Assembly: GCA_038503075.1 (NCBI GenBank)
Contig: JBCAML010000001.1
Coordinates: 1,674,001-1,738,000 of the forward strand
Source of the DNA: Gyromitra esculenta
Lineage: Eukaryota; Ascomycota; Pezizomycetes; Pezizales; Discinaceae
DNA length: 64,000 nucleotides
Reading direction: 5' to 3'
Shown here: one piece after another, positions 37,409 through 48,961 of the stretch
How the letters are laid out: the number at the start of each line of letters is the position of its first letter
Numbering within the stretch: the stretch's first letter is position 1
Notes under the pieces: generated by a model
The model's input: only the letters and a program-made list of their open reading frames with translations
Told to the model about the DNA's origin: nothing
Database searches by the model: none
Program-made: the position numbers and the translations under genes

Positions 37409-40400
37409 CATTTTTCTCCTTTGTCTGCGTTTTCTATTTCTGGGTTTTCGGTATCAGATGTGTGTGTGGAGGATAATTTGGATGGGGAACACTTTGTAGT
37501 TTCTTGTAGTCTCGCCCACCAAAATAAAATTATAAAAACACACGCACTTCTTGACACTGGAGCCTCGGGATTCGCATTCATTGATGAAAACTTTGTGCGT
37601 CACCATTCCTTGCCACTATCTCCTCTCAAAACCCCTCGCCAATTGGAAGTCATTGATGGCCGAACAATTGCCTCGGGAGATATCACCAACCTTTGTCACT
37701 TGGAGCTTTCCATCCAACAACACAACGAGAAAGCCCCCTTTTTTGTCACCAAACTAGGACACTACCCCCTAGTACTCGGTATTCCATGGATGAACCTTCA
37801 CGATGTTCACCTACAATTCGCCAACAAAAGCATCGAATTTAACTCTAAATTCTGCACCACCCACTGTGCCCCAAAGCAACCCATCGTCTCCGCCGCCGCA
37901 ATCCCACCTCCAGCTAAACTCAATGCCGCCTTTATTAACGCCGCAAGCTTTCGCACGCTCGCTCGGAAAAAGGGCATCCAGGTATATTCGATGTCTCTAT
38001 ATGAGATAAATAAAGTCCTCGATAGCAAAACTACTAAAGAGGAATGGAGACAACGAATACCTGCAGAGTATCATGGGTACCTGGACATGTTCGATAAAAC
38101 AAAAGCCCAAAATCTCCCCCCCCGTCGCCCCTACGATCACCGCATCACCCTCCAAGAAGGCAAGGAACCACCGTTTGGCCCTCTCTACGGTATGTCGCGA
38201 GATGAGCTTCTTGTTCTTAAGAAATACATCAAAGACAACTTAGAAAAAGGCTTTATCCGCGCCAGTTCATCCTCTGCCGGCTCTCCTGTTCTCTTCGCCG
38301 CAAAACCCGACGGATCCCTACGCCTCTGTGTAGACTACCGAGGTCTTAATGCTCTTACCGTTAAAGACCGATATACCTCCCCGCTCATTAAGGAAACCCT
38401 CGACCGTCTCGCTAAAGCACAATGGTATTCCAAACTAGACCTTCGAGATGGATTTCATCAAATCCGCATCGCTGAAGGAGAAGAGTGGAAGACTGCTTTT
38501 AGAACTCGTTATGGTCTTTACGAATACATGGTGATGCCATTCGGCCTCACCAATGCCCCCGGTACCTTCCAGCGCTTTGTCAATGATTCTCTCCGAGAAT
38601 ACTTGGACCTCTTTTGCACGGCCTATCTTGATGATATCCTTATCTATAGCGATACCCTCGCCCAACATAAGATCCACGTTCGACAAGTCCTCGACGCCCT
38701 AAAAGCCAACGACATACTTCTCAAACCCGAGAAGTGTGAATTCCACGTCCAATCCATAAAATACCTCGGACTAATTCTTACGCCTGAAGGGATCAAGATG
38801 GATGAAGACAAACTCAAAGCAGTACGAGAATGGAACCGCCCGAAATGTATCAAGGACGTTCAAGCCTTTCTTGGTTTTGCAAACTTCTACCGACGGTTCA
38901 TCTTAGGATTCTCCCGCCTGGCTGCCCCCCTTACCGCCTTTACAAAAAAAGGCATTACCTTCGAATGGACAGTTGAAGCAGAACTCGCTTTTGAAGCCCT
39001 AAAAGATGCATTCACTAAGGCCCCTGTACTCATCCACTTTGACCCCCGAAAAAAGATCTTTGTGGAATCCGACGCTTCCGACTTCGTCTCCGGTGGTGTT
39101 CTCTCCCAACTAGATGACAATGGCGTACTTCACCCCGTGGCATTCTTCTCCAAGAAACATTCACCCGCTGAATGCAACTATGAGATCTATGACAAAGAGC
39201 TCTTAGCGATCATCCGATGCTTCGAGGAATGGAGACCAGAGCTTGAAGGATCAGAATTACCTATCTCAGTCATTACTGACCACAAGAACTTGGAATATTT
39301 TATGACCACCAAGCAACTTAATCGACGACAAGTCAGATGGGCTGAATACCTTTCACGTTTTGACTTCGTCATTACCTATAGACCAGGGGTACAAGGAGGA
39401 AAACCGGATGCACTGACTCGGAGATCAGGAGATCTCCCTGAAGAAGGGGATGAAAGACTAAGACACCAACATCAAGTAGTCTTAAAGGAGAAGAACGTTG
39501 ACCCTAAGTTGAGTTTGTTTTCGGGTTCTTTATCAAATGAACCCGCTGAATTGGACGCCTCCCTTGATACTTTAATGAATCTTGGATATAATGCTGACCC
39601 GTTCCCACAAAAAATCCTCCTAGCACTCAAAAATGGTGAACGACAATCCAAAGAGATCACCCTAGGAGATTGTACTGAAGTCAGCGGCCGCCTTTATTAC
39701 CGGCATAAACTCTATATCCCCGATCATGACCCTCTTCGCCTCCTCATCCTACAACGACATCATGACGCCCCCTCAGCTGGCCACCCGGGACGTGAAAAAT
39801 CCTTCGAACTCATTTCAAGGCATTTTTATTGGCCAAAGATGAGAGAGTATATTGGCCGTTATACGCGGAACTGCCATACCTGTCGACGAGCAAAACCAAG
39901 TACCCTCGGTACCCAAGGCGTCCTAAAACCACTCCCAATCCCTAATCGCCCCTGGGAAGAGCTATCAATGGACTTTGTTACCGGTCTCCCAGAATCTAAC
40001 GGCTTTGATGCTATTATGGTTGTGGTAGATTGACTCTCGAAGATGCGGCACCTCATCCCGTGCAATACAACCGTCAATGCCGAGCAAACAGCCGAACTCT
40101 ACCTCCAAAATGTTTGGAAACTTCACGGACTACCTTCCTATATCACTTCGGATAGAGGAACGCAGTTTACCGCTAAGTTTTGGAAACATCTTTGCCAACG
40201 CCTGAATATCTCCGCTCGGATGTCAACGTCTTTCCACCCAGAAACAGATGGTCAAACCGAACGTCTTAATGCCGTTATGGAACAATATCTTCGGTGCTAT
40301 GTTTCTTACCAACAAGACGACTGGACAAAATGGTTACCTATCGCAGAATTCGCTGCCAATAACCAAGAGTCGGCCAGTACGAAAGCTACGCCCTTCTTCG

Positions 40401-41050
40401 CCAACTATGGTTACCATCCTCGCTTTGATACCTCCGTTGTCCCTAATGACCGCTCCCCTCAGACCCTTGATGCCAATGACTTCGCCTCTAAGATGGAAGA
40501 ACTTAGAGACTTCCTTAGAGTTCAAATGAGGACAGCACAAGATACTTTTGAGACCAGTGCTAATCGACACCGTACCCCCGCCCCTTCATTCAAAGTCAAC
40601 GACTATGTCTTCATATCCATGAAGAACATAAGGACGACTAGGAATTCAAGGAAATTGGATTGGAAGTGGAGCGGCCCCTTCCCCGTGAAACGAGTAATCT
40701 CCGCGTACGCCTACGAGATAGACCTGTCATCGTCCATGAAATACCATCCGGTATTTCACGTTTCACTAATCAAAGCTGCTCCTATTGACCCGCTCCCGGG
40801 TCAGATTATCCCACCACCACCCCCAATTCAAGTCAACGATCACGAAGAATATCTTGTTGAAAGTATCTTGGATTCTCGTATTCGTCATAGGAAACTGCAA
40901 TATCTAGTTGAATGGACAGGTTATGCCTTACCTACGTGGGAACCAGCTGAGTACCATATGGAAACTGAAGCAGTGGACGTCTTTCACCAACAATATCCAA
41001 GTAAACCCAAGGAAGATCTGGTTAGTGTTCGCAGGAGCTCACGGCTATAA
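37364..41050 (+). pseudogene. pol: Element A pol with one premature stop
   Basis: Read in the -1 frame after gag (first Met at 37421). Domains in order: aspartic protease (ALLDTGASGFAF), reverse transcriptase (core CTAYLDDILIYS, about 38620-38650), RNase H ([31 protein letters not shown]), integrase zinc region (HHDAPSAGH ... CHTCRRAK), integrase core (SMDFVTGLP, SDRGTQFTAKFW, FHPETDGQTERLN) and a C-terminal chromodomain (YLVEWTGYALPTWEPAEY), which in chromoviruses guides insertion to marked chromatin. A TGA at 40031-40033 replaces the arginine codon in VVVDRLSKMRH; the frame is otherwise open to 41050. The purine tract GGGAGGGGG follows directly. Confidence 0.93.
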
Positions 41051-41062
41051 GGGAGGGGGTAC

Positions 41063-41471
41063 TTTCATGGATGACTGTTTTCGTTGGTTCGTCGGGTGCA
41101 AGATTGCGAAGTTGTTGTGTTACGTTGTTGTTCCTTATGTTTCTTCAGGTTTCCGTTGTAATGAGTCAAGTCTTTGTCATCGAACGAGTCGGATTGTGGT
41201 ATATAAGCGAAGGGATTTCCCCTCTTACTGTACTTTTCCTTCTTCTTTCTTTAAGCAACGTCTTCTATTGTTCACTCGTGTATTTCACAATACAATTCTC
41301 GGTTACACCTCGTAAACCATCGCTGTCGCTGTTCTCAAGTCATCAGAACTTGACCACCTCGTAGAGCCTGTAGAATCTCCGTTCATACTCTCGCTGTTGG
41401 TTTCCTACTCAAGTAGCACTGCTCATCTTGAGGGATACTTGAGAGCTTGGCAGGAAACCCGCTCCTTGAGA
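41063..41471 (+). repeat. Element A 3' LTR
   Basis: 409 bp, same as the 5' LTR except two positions near the right end (C/T and A/G). It is preceded by a purine-rich tract (41051-41060). Confidence 0.93.
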
Positions 41472-41476
41472 CCTAA

Positions 41477-41924
41477 TATATATCCAGCATGCAGAAGTTT
41501 ATTTTTCCATTGACTCAAAAAAGTTTAAAAGAGATGTAATAGATGTTATAGAATGAGAAGAAGTAGATGAAAGAACATCAGAAGAGCCAGACGAAGATAA
41601 ATGTAAAATATCAATTTGAGATTTAGTAGGAAAGTTTGTCCTTGTCTTTGAAATAAATTCTGCAAGGGCATTTAGCATAATAGGATTTAACCATACAGGT
41701 GACTCAGAGTTTAGTGAGTTTAAAAAGGGAATAAATAAACTACGTTCAACATCGTGAGCAAAACAGTGTAAGATTGCGTGTGAAAAGTCTTGAGAGCTGT
41801 CGCCACAAAGGGGACATGTAGTTGGTCCGGGGTGAGACCATGAGGTGTGTGCTTTGAGGTAGCTTTTCTGTGCTCGCATTTGGTGCATTCTCCCCGCTGT
41901 AAATTTCGTGAATTTCATAAATAG
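41477..41924 (-). mobile_element. LINE-like retrotransposon 3' fragment
   Basis: A minus-strand frame of about 140 codons (41924-41499) with the cysteine/histidine motif CPLCGDSSQDFSHAILHC and the preceding stretch RMHQMRAQKSYLKAH. This resembles the segment found at the C-terminal end of fungal non-LTR retrotransposon RT/RNase H proteins. The open frame runs straight into the tip of element B's LTR at 41925, so B interrupted it; its upstream part should lie beyond the right end of B, outside the window. Its RT domain is not visible, so the assignment is moderate. Confidence 0.55.
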
Positions 41925-42336
41925 TCTCACGGTTTGATCCCTTGTTAAGCCCTTCAGTATCCCTGAAGTTGAGCAGTGCTACTTAAACGAGGAGTCAAGC
42001 GACAAGAGTCACGATGTTTCTACAGGTCCTACGTGGGTCTAACTCAAGGCGAGTTAAGTGTGGGGGTTTCACAGCGACAGCGACCGCGAGGATTCTGGAG
42101 TAGAATCGAGGTAGTATTCGAAACAATACAGTAGAAGTAAGGTAAGAACATTGCTTAAGAAAAAGAGAAGAAAACCATGGCGACCGTCTAAAATCCATCC
42201 CTTATATACCCCGCAATCCCTATCGTGACTCATAACTGAAACACAGCCGAACAACAAAGACATTATAAAGAAACTATCCTATGTTACAACCGTTACTTCC
42301 CGAACCCTAACCCATTACTTTACTTCATCCGTGAAA
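41925..42336 (-). repeat. Element B 3' LTR
   Basis: 412 bp on the minus strand from TTTCACGG to CCGTGAGA, closely similar to the LTRs of D. The left flank AATAG (41920-41924) is the presumed target site; the other copy is not in the window. Confidence 0.88.
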
Positions 42337-43277
42337 GTAGCCCCCCCTCTCAAGCGTGAGCTCCTGCGAATACTAGGAGCGGTGACCGTTGTTTGGTTCA
42401 GGAATATCTCGAGAGCAGAGGTTTCTTGTAGATCTTCCGCAGGTTCCCAGGTGGGATGGGCATATCCGGTCCACTCGACAAGGTATTGTAGCCGTCCGCG
42501 ATAGGTTCTTTGTTCGAGAATCTTTTCAATAAAGTATTCTTCTTGTTCATTAACTATCACGGGTGAAGGCGGGAGTATAATTTGTCCGGGTAGAGAGTCG
42601 TTGGCAGCGGGTTTCAACAAGGAAACGTGGAAAACAGGGTGATACTTGACTGACGCAGGGAGATCAATCTCATAAGCAAAGGGGGACACGATTTTCTTGA
42701 CCGAGTAAGTCCCCATCCATTTCCAGTCTAGTTTTCTGGCATTACGCATGGTTCTAACATTCTTCATGGAAACAAAGACTTGATCGCTGATTTGATAATC
42801 TGGGGCTGGGGTTCGGTGTTTATTCGTTGCGACCTCTTGGATATCTTGGGCCGTTCTTATTTGCGTCCGTAGATATTCGTATAGTTCTTGCATTTGATGA
42901 CTGAACGAAGCAGCATCCAAGCTTTGAGGAGTATTCCGAGCAGGAAGGAAGGTGGTATCAAAACGAGGGTGGTAACCGTAATTGGCAAAAAAGGGGGAGA
43001 CTTTAGTACTGGCCGATTCCTGGTTATTAGCGGAGAACTCGGCCATTGGCAACCATTTACTCCAATCGTCCTGTTGATAAGAGACGTAAGAACGCAAGTA
43101 TTGTTCCATGACCGCATTCAGCCGTTCCGTTTGTCCATCGGTTTCTGGGTGAAAGGCTGTAGACATTCGAGCTTGAATTCCAAGTCGTTTACAAAGGTCC
43201 TTCCAGAAATGGGCCGTAAATTGGGTGCCTCGATCGGAGGTAACATGGGTAGGCAATCCGTGTAGCTTCCAGATATA
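42315..43277 (-). pseudogene. pol: Element B pol, integrase C-terminal half and chromodomain
   Basis: About 320 codons: integrase core (SDRGTQFTAHFWKDLC, FHPETDGQTERLN), the C-terminal DNA-binding part, and the chromodomain (YLVEWTGYAHPTWEPAED). The frame is open in what is left. Its stop codon (42315-42317) lies about 20 nt inside the 3' LTR, so the purine tract is also coding (RGGATF). The integrase N-terminal half is cut off by element C. Confidence 0.9.
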
Positions 43278-43705
43278 TTTCATGGATTGACGTAGGGAAG
43301 GAGTTGGGGTTCGGGTGGTTGCATAATTTCTTTGTTGTCCGGTTATGTTTTAGGTTGGTGTAATAATGTCTTTGTGTTTCGGTTGTTGCCGGGTTGTTGT
43401 TGGTGCTACCGAAAAGCGGGGTATTTAAGGAAGGATTTTGGTGGCCTTTGTTTCCCTTCTTCTTCTTTCCTTAAGCAACGTTCTCCGTTTACTTCTTCTG
43501 TATTGTTTTAATACTATCTCGATTCTACTTCAGAATCCTCGTGGTCGCTGTCGCTGCAAACACTTTCACACTTAACTCGCCTTGAGTTAGACCCCCGTAG
43601 GACTTGTAGAAAACTTCGTCACTCTTATCGCAACAGTTCTCGTTTAAGTAGCTCTGCTCACCTTCTGGGATACAGAAGGGCTTAGACTGGGACTGAACCG
43701 TGAGA
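43278..43705 (+). repeat. Element C 5' LTR
   Basis: 428 bp, from TTTCATGG to CCGTGAGA. It contains the self-primer-like AAGCAACGT at 43473-43481. Its left flank in element B is ATATA (43273-43277), the presumed target site. Confidence 0.88.
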
Positions 43706-43747
43706 TTACGTTGCTTCCTCATCTACACCTCCTACACCGAAGTAACA

Positions 43748-45085
43748 ATGAGCTCCCCCGCCCCCGTCACCTCCTCATCTGAAGGAGCCGCCGTCGCCAC
43801 ACCCCGCTTCCCCACAAAGGAAGTCTTTGCTCAGGCCTATAGAGATGATCCCGTCGAGCTATTCAACCGACTCCGGGAACTCAACCAGGCCCTTGAGGAT
43901 CAGATTGACGTCCTACAAGAAGGAACGCAGGAGCTAGAGATAAAGCTCAACACCGCCCAGATCCAAGCCAATAACGCCAACCTCCACGCCCAACAACAAG
44001 ATCAACGGGTCAGTGACGCTTCGACCCTCATTGACCGATTACGTCGAGAACGGAATGAGGCTCGTGCAAACCTTTCCCTTCCCCCGGCTCCACCAAACCT
44101 CACGGCCACTCCCCCGCCACCATCAGTCACCACCCATCGCTCTGAACGTATGCCAGACCCGGAGAAATTTGACGGATCCAGGACGAAACTCCCCGGCTTT
44201 ATCCTCCAACTCCGCTCAAAACTCGCGGTTAACAGAGATCGATTCGCTGACGAGAATACCATGATTCTCTATACGATCAACCGCTTAGAAGGAGCAGCCC
44301 TAGAACAAGTTCGACACACAGTCCTTCCTTCTGGCCTTACCACCTGGACCGACGCCGCCGCCCTCATCGCCGCCTTGGAGACTGCCTTCGGAGACCCCGA
44401 CCCCACCGGTACCGCACGACGAGAACTGCACCAACTTCGCCAAGGCAAACGCGACTTTTCCGCCTACCTAGCGGATTTTCAACGCATTATGGGACAGCTA
44501 AACTTCGATGAAAATTCGAAGATGGACGCCCTTGAGCACGGCATGTCAGAAGAGTTGAAGGAAGCTATGGTTTTCGCCGCCGCTATGCCCGCTACTCTCA
44601 ACGACATGATCCTAGTCCTTACCAGAATGGACAATTGTATCCGAGCCCGTAAGGCAGAGAAACGAGGAAATACCCGCGAGAATATGGGACAGTTTAGTGC
44701 CCCAACAAATGCAATAACTCCCTTTGTTCCCGCCTCATCGTTTGTACCAGGAGGCCTTGCTCCTATGGATCTCTCTTTTGGACGTACTAGCAATCTCTCT
44801 CGACCCCCCCAGGACCAAAGATATACAATGGTAAACGGCAGGAGGAAACTATCGGAGGAAGAAAAACAATGGCGCCGTTCTACCGGCAAATGTATGTTTT
44901 GTGCCGCTCCCGACCACTCCTATGCCAATTGCCCCTCCGCTCCAAAGAAACCCACGATGAGGGGAGCCCTCACCGCACCACCCGCCAGCCGCACCCCTCC
45001 AGCCTCCTCGCTACCGCCACCACCTCTTCCACCTCAGTTCTTTGCGTTAGAATCAGCAGACTCAGCCAACGGGTCTTTAAACTAG
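43748..45085 (+). CDS. gag: Element C gag
   Basis: Intact gag of 445 codons from MSSPAPVTSSSEGAA. It has a predicted coiled-coil region (LRELNQALEDQIDVLQEG), the Gag core (RMPDPEKFDGSRTKLPGF, RLEGAALEQVRH) and the zinc knuckle CMFCAAPDHSYANC. An in-frame ATG at 43700 lies at the primer site and would add 16 residues; 43748 is preferred. It ends TTTAAAC-TAG. Confidence 0.9.
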   Translation: MSSPAPVTSSSEGAAVATPRFPTKEVFAQAYRDDPVELFNRLRELNQALEDQIDVLQEGTQELEIKLNTAQIQANNANLHAQQQDQRVSDASTLIDRLRRERNEARANLSLPPAPPNLTATPPPPSVTTHRSERMPDPEKFDGSRTKLPGFILQLRSKLAVNRDRFADENTMILYTINRLEGAALEQVRHTVLPSGLTTWTDAAALIAALETAFGDPDPTGTARRELHQLRQGKRDFSAYLADFQRIMGQLNFDENSKMDALEHGMSEELKEAMVFAAAMPATLNDMILVLTRMDNCIRARKAEKRGNTRENMGQFSAPTNAITPFVPASSFVPGGLAPMDLSFGRTSNLSRPPQDQRYTMVNGRRKLSEEEKQWRRSTGKCMFCAAPDHSYANCPSAPKKPTMRGALTAPPASRTPPASSLPPPPLPPQFFALESADSANGSLN

Positions 45086-45120
45086 TACAACCAAGGTCGA
45101 TCAGTGACCCTACCTTGGTT
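45076..45120 (+). promoter_or_regulatory. Putative -1 frameshift signal, element C
   Basis: Heptamer TTTAAAC 45076-45082, stop TAG, stem AACCAAGG (45089-45096) / CCTTGGTT (45113-45120). Relative to A, stem pairs 6 and 7 are changed on both sides so that pairing is kept. Confidence 0.75.
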
Positions 45121-45478
45121 CCAAATTTCCTACCTTTATCTGCATTTTCGATTTCTGGGTTTTCGGTTTCTGGTATAAGCATGGAGGATCAATTGGATGG
45201 GGAACATTTTGTAATATCGTGCAATATTTCCCATAGCAATAAAATTATAAAAACCCACGCTTTACTAGACACCGGAGCCTCCGGATTTGCATTTATTGAT
45301 CAGAAATTCGCGAGTCACCATTCCTTACCTCTTATCCCTTTAAAAACCTCCCGCCAACTTGAGGTCATCGATGGTCGCCCTGTCGCATCAGGAGACATTA
45401 CCCACATCGCCAACCTCAATTTGTCCATTCAAAATCACCGAGAACAAGCCCCCTGTTTTGTGACCCAACTAGGCCACT
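45076..45478 (+). pseudogene. pol: Element C pol, protease part (before element D)
   Basis: The -1 frame after gag: QPRSISDPTLVP, then SAFSISGFSVSG and the aspartic protease ALLDTGASGFAFID. It is cut within the codon for the Y of GHYPLVLGIPW by the insertion of D at 45478/45479. Confidence 0.9.
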
Positions 45479-45891
45479 TCTCACGGTTCGATCCTCGTTT
45501 AAGCCCTTCTGTATCCCAGAAGGTGAGCAGAGCTACTCAAACAAGAATCGTTGCGATAAGAGTAACGAGGTTTTCTACAGGTCCTACGGGGTCTAACTCG
45601 GGGCGAGTTAAGTGTGAGAATGTTCTACAGCGACAGCGACCGCGAGGATTCTGAGGTAGAATCGAGATAGTATTAAAACAATACAGTAGAAGTAAAGTAA
45701 GAACGTTGCTTAAAGAAAGAGAAGAAAACCATAACAACCGTCTAAGATCCGTCCCTTATATACCCCGCAATTTCTCTCATGACTCATAACCGAAACATAG
45801 CCGAACAACAAAGACATTATAAAGGAACCATCATCCGTTGCAACCGTTACTTCTCCGAACCCTAACCCATCATTCCACTTCATCCGTGAAA
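45479..45891 (-). repeat. Element D 3' LTR
   Basis: 413 bp; on the minus strand it starts TTTCACGG and ends CCGTGAGA. It differs from the other D LTR at two adjacent bases in the TCGGGG/TCAAGG stretch. Confidence 0.92.
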
Positions 45892-47201
45892 GTAGCTCCC
45901 CCTCTCAAGCGTGAGCTCCTGCGAATACTAGGAACAGTGACCGTCGTTTGGTTCAAGAAGATCTCGAGAGCAGAGGTTTCTTGTAGATCCTCTGCAGGTT
46001 CCCAGGTGGGATGGGCATATCCGGTCCACTCGACGAGGTATTGTAGCCGTCCGCGATAGGTTCTTTGTTCGAGAATCTTTTCAATAAAGTACTCTTCTTG
46101 TTCATTAACTATCACGGGTGAAGGAGGGAGTATAACTTGTCCGGGTAGAGAGTCGTTGGCAGCGGGTTTCAACAAGGAAACGTGAAACACAGGGTGATAC
46201 TTGACTGACACAGGAAGATCAATCTCATAAGCAAAGGGAGACACGATTTTCTTGACCGAGTAAGGCCCCATCCATTTCCAGTCTAGTTTTCTGGCATTAC
46301 GCACGGTCCTAACATTTTTCATTGAAACGAAGACTTGATCGCCGACTTGATAGTCTGGGGCTGGGGTTCGGTGCTTATTCGTTGTGACTTCTTGGATATC
46401 TTGGGCCGTTCTTATTTGCGTCCGTAGATAATCGTATAACTCTTGCATGGTTTGACTGAATGAAGCCGCATCTAAGCTTTGAGATGTATTCCGAGTAGGA
46501 AAAAAGGTAGTGTCGAAACGAGGATGGTAACCGTAATTGGCAAAAAAGGGGGAGACTTTAGTACTGGCTGATTCCTGGTTGTTAGTGGAGAACTCAGCCA
46601 TTGGCAACCATTTACTCCAATCATCCTGTTGATAGGAAACATAAGAGCGCAAGTATTGCTCCATGACCGCGTTCAGTCGTTCCGTTTGTCCATCGGTTTC
46701 CGGGTGAAAGGCTGTAGACATCCGAGCTTGAATTCCAAGTCGTTTGCAAAGATCCTTCCAAAAATGAGCCGTGAACTGGGTGCCTCGATCGGAGGTAACA
46801 TGTGTAGGCAATCCGTGTATCTTCCAGATATGTTGCAAATAGAGGTCGGCTACATCTCGGGAATTAACCGTAGTATTGCATGGAATTAGATGTCGCATCT
46901 TGGATAATCGGTCGACAACAACCATGATAGCATCATAGCCGTTAGATTCTGGGAGGCCTGTAACAAAGTCCATCGAAATCTCTTGCCAGGGACGGTTAGG
47001 GATTGGTAGGGGGCGAAGGACACCTTGAGTTCGTTGGGTGTTTGGTTTGGCTCTTTGGCAGGTATGGCAGTTTCGTACATACCGGCTGACTGATTCTCGC
47101 ATTTTGGGCCAATAAAAGTTCCGGGCTAGGAGTTCAAAGGTCTTATCGCGTCCTGGATGGCCTGCCGCTGGGGTATCATGGTGTCTTTGGATAAGTTCAA
47201 G
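45870..47201 (-). pseudogene. pol: Element D pol, integrase and chromodomain part
   Basis: Open frame of about 440 codons: zinc region (CHTCQRAK), integrase core (SMDFVTGLPESNGYDAIMVV, SDRGTQFTAHFW, FHPETDGQTERLN) and chromodomain (YLVEWTGYAHPTWEPAED). The stop lies about 20 nt inside the 3' LTR. Upstream it is cut at 47202 by element E. Confidence 0.92.
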
Positions 47202-47205
47202 TCGG

Positions 47206-47613
47206 TCTCACGGATGGCTTCTCGTTAAGCCCTTCAGTATCCCTGAAGGTGAGCAGTGCTACTTAAGCGAGAAACCAATACGTTTGAGGAGTGCGGTATA
47301 GTCTACAGGTCCTATGAAGAGTATACTTCAAGGCGAAGTATCGGCGATGTTTCACAGCGGCGGCGAGGATTCTGAGGTAGAATCGAAGTGGAATTATAAC
47401 AGATACAGCAGAAGTGTAACGAGAACGTTGCTTAAAAAAAGAGAAAAGAGAGTACGAAGAACGAACGAAATCCTTCACTTAAATACCCCGCTTTTGCCCA
47501 ACAAAACCCCATAACCGATAATACCCGAAATACAATAACCTTGTCTAACAACCGAAAAGCACAACAATCCTATACGCGAGCCCTAGCCCTAGTCCAATCC
47601 TTAATCCTTGAAA
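47206..47613 (-). repeat. Element E 3' LTR
   Basis: 408 bp. Differs from the other E LTR at about six positions by eye, including one in each tip. Confidence 0.9.
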
Positions 47614-48956
47614 GTATCCCCCCGTTTTAAGCGTGAGCTCCTGCGAACCTTAGGAATAACAGTCGGCGTTGTGGAGAGAAATGCCTCAAGGGCAGCGGTT
47701 TCCAGGAGATCTTCCGCGGGTTCCCAGGTGGGATGGGCATAACCGGTCCACTCGACAAGGTACTGTTGTTGTCCGCGGTATGTTCGTTGGTCGAGGATTT
47801 TTTCAATAAAATACTCCTCCTGTTCATTAACAACGACTGGTGATGGAGGGGGTAAAACTTGTCCCGGAAGAGGATCGTTGGCAGCGGGTTTCAACAGAGA
47901 AACATGAAAAACGGGATGGTATTTAACTGAAACAGGGAGAGCAATTTCATAGGCGAAAGGGGATATTATCCTCTTAATAGGATAGGGTCCCATCCACTTC
48001 CAGTCCAATTTTCGAGCATCGCGTGTTGTCCTAATGTTTTTTATTGAGACGAAGACCTGATCGTCGACTTGATAGGACGGGGCTGGCGTACGGTGCTTAT
48101 TAGTAGCAGTTTCCTGAATATCTTGTGCCGTCCTTATTTGCGTTCTTAAGTGGTCATATAAGTCTTGCATGGTCTGAGCGAAAGAGGCTGCATCGAGGCT
48201 TTGGGAAGAAGCCTTCACAGGAACTATGGAGGTATCGAAACGTGGGTGATAGCCGTAATTTGCAAAGAAAGGGGAGGCTTTAGTACTGGCTGACTCTTGA
48301 TTGTTAGCAGAGAATTCAGCCATCGGTAGCCATTTGCTCCAGTCTTCCTGTTGATAGGATACATAGGAGCGTAGGTATTGCTCCATAACGGCGTTTAGTC
48401 GCTCTGTCTGTCCGTCGGTTTCAGGATGAAACGCGGTGGACATTCGAGATTGAATTCCCAAGCGTTGGCAAAGCTCCTTCCAAAAGTGGGCTGTGAACTG
48501 AGTACCTCGATCGGATGTAACGTGTGTAGGCAGCCCGTGGAGTTTCCAGACATGGTGGAGATATAGATTAGCTACCTCCCTGGAATTAACCGTAGTGTTA
48601 CAGGGTATCAAGTGGCGCATTTTTGATAAGCGGTCCACTACTACCATGATCGCATCATAACCATCGGATTCTGGAAGGCCTGTAACAAAATCCATAGAGA
48701 CTTCCTGCCATGGGCGATTAGGGATGGGTAGAGGACGGAGAACACCTTGTGTACGTTGGGTAACCGGCTTAGCCTTTTGACAGATATGGCAGTTGCGTAC
48801 ATAACGGCCAATCGACTCTCTCATCTTTGGCCAGTAAAATCTTCTACTTATAAGCTCGAAAGGTTCTGTGATCGTGATGTCTTTTGATGAGTTCCAAGCG
48901 AAGGGGGTCAAAGTTTGGTACATAAAGGTTTCCTCGGTAATAGAGTTTGTCGTTTT
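47601..48956 (-). pseudogene. pol: Element E pol, integrase part (after element F)
   Basis: Continues E pol from the F insertion point: ENDKLYYRGNLYVPNFDPLR, then a net loss of about 26 nt near 48866-48875 compared with D that removes the residues between RHHD and TFEL and shifts the frame. From there the frame is open through CHICQKAK, the integrase core and a chromodomain (YLVEWTGYAHPTWEPAED) to 47601, again ending inside the LTR. Confidence 0.88.
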
Positions 48957-48961
48957 CCTCC

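Larger units (their letters stand above)
35659..41471 (+). mobile_element. Element A: complete Ty3/Gypsy chromovirus LTR retrotransposon (stop-containing)
   Basis: A 5813-bp element with two 409-bp LTRs (35659-36067 and 41063-41471) that differ at only two positions by eye. It is flanked by a 5-bp target duplication CCTAA (35654-35658 and 41472-41476). Internal order is primer site, gag, frameshift signal, pol (protease, RT, RNase H, integrase, chromodomain), purine tract, LTR. Both genes have one in-frame TGA in place of an arginine codon, so this copy is probably not autonomous. The LTRs belong to the same subfamily as F and G. Confidence 0.95.
41925..43277 (-). mobile_element. Element B: chromovirus 3' part, split by element C
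   Basis: Minus-strand element. Visible are its 3' LTR (41925-42336, 412 bp) and the end of pol. At 43277 it is cut by the 5' LTR of element C, and the rest lies beyond C, outside the window. LTR and protein belong to the same subfamily as C and D. Confidence 0.88.
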
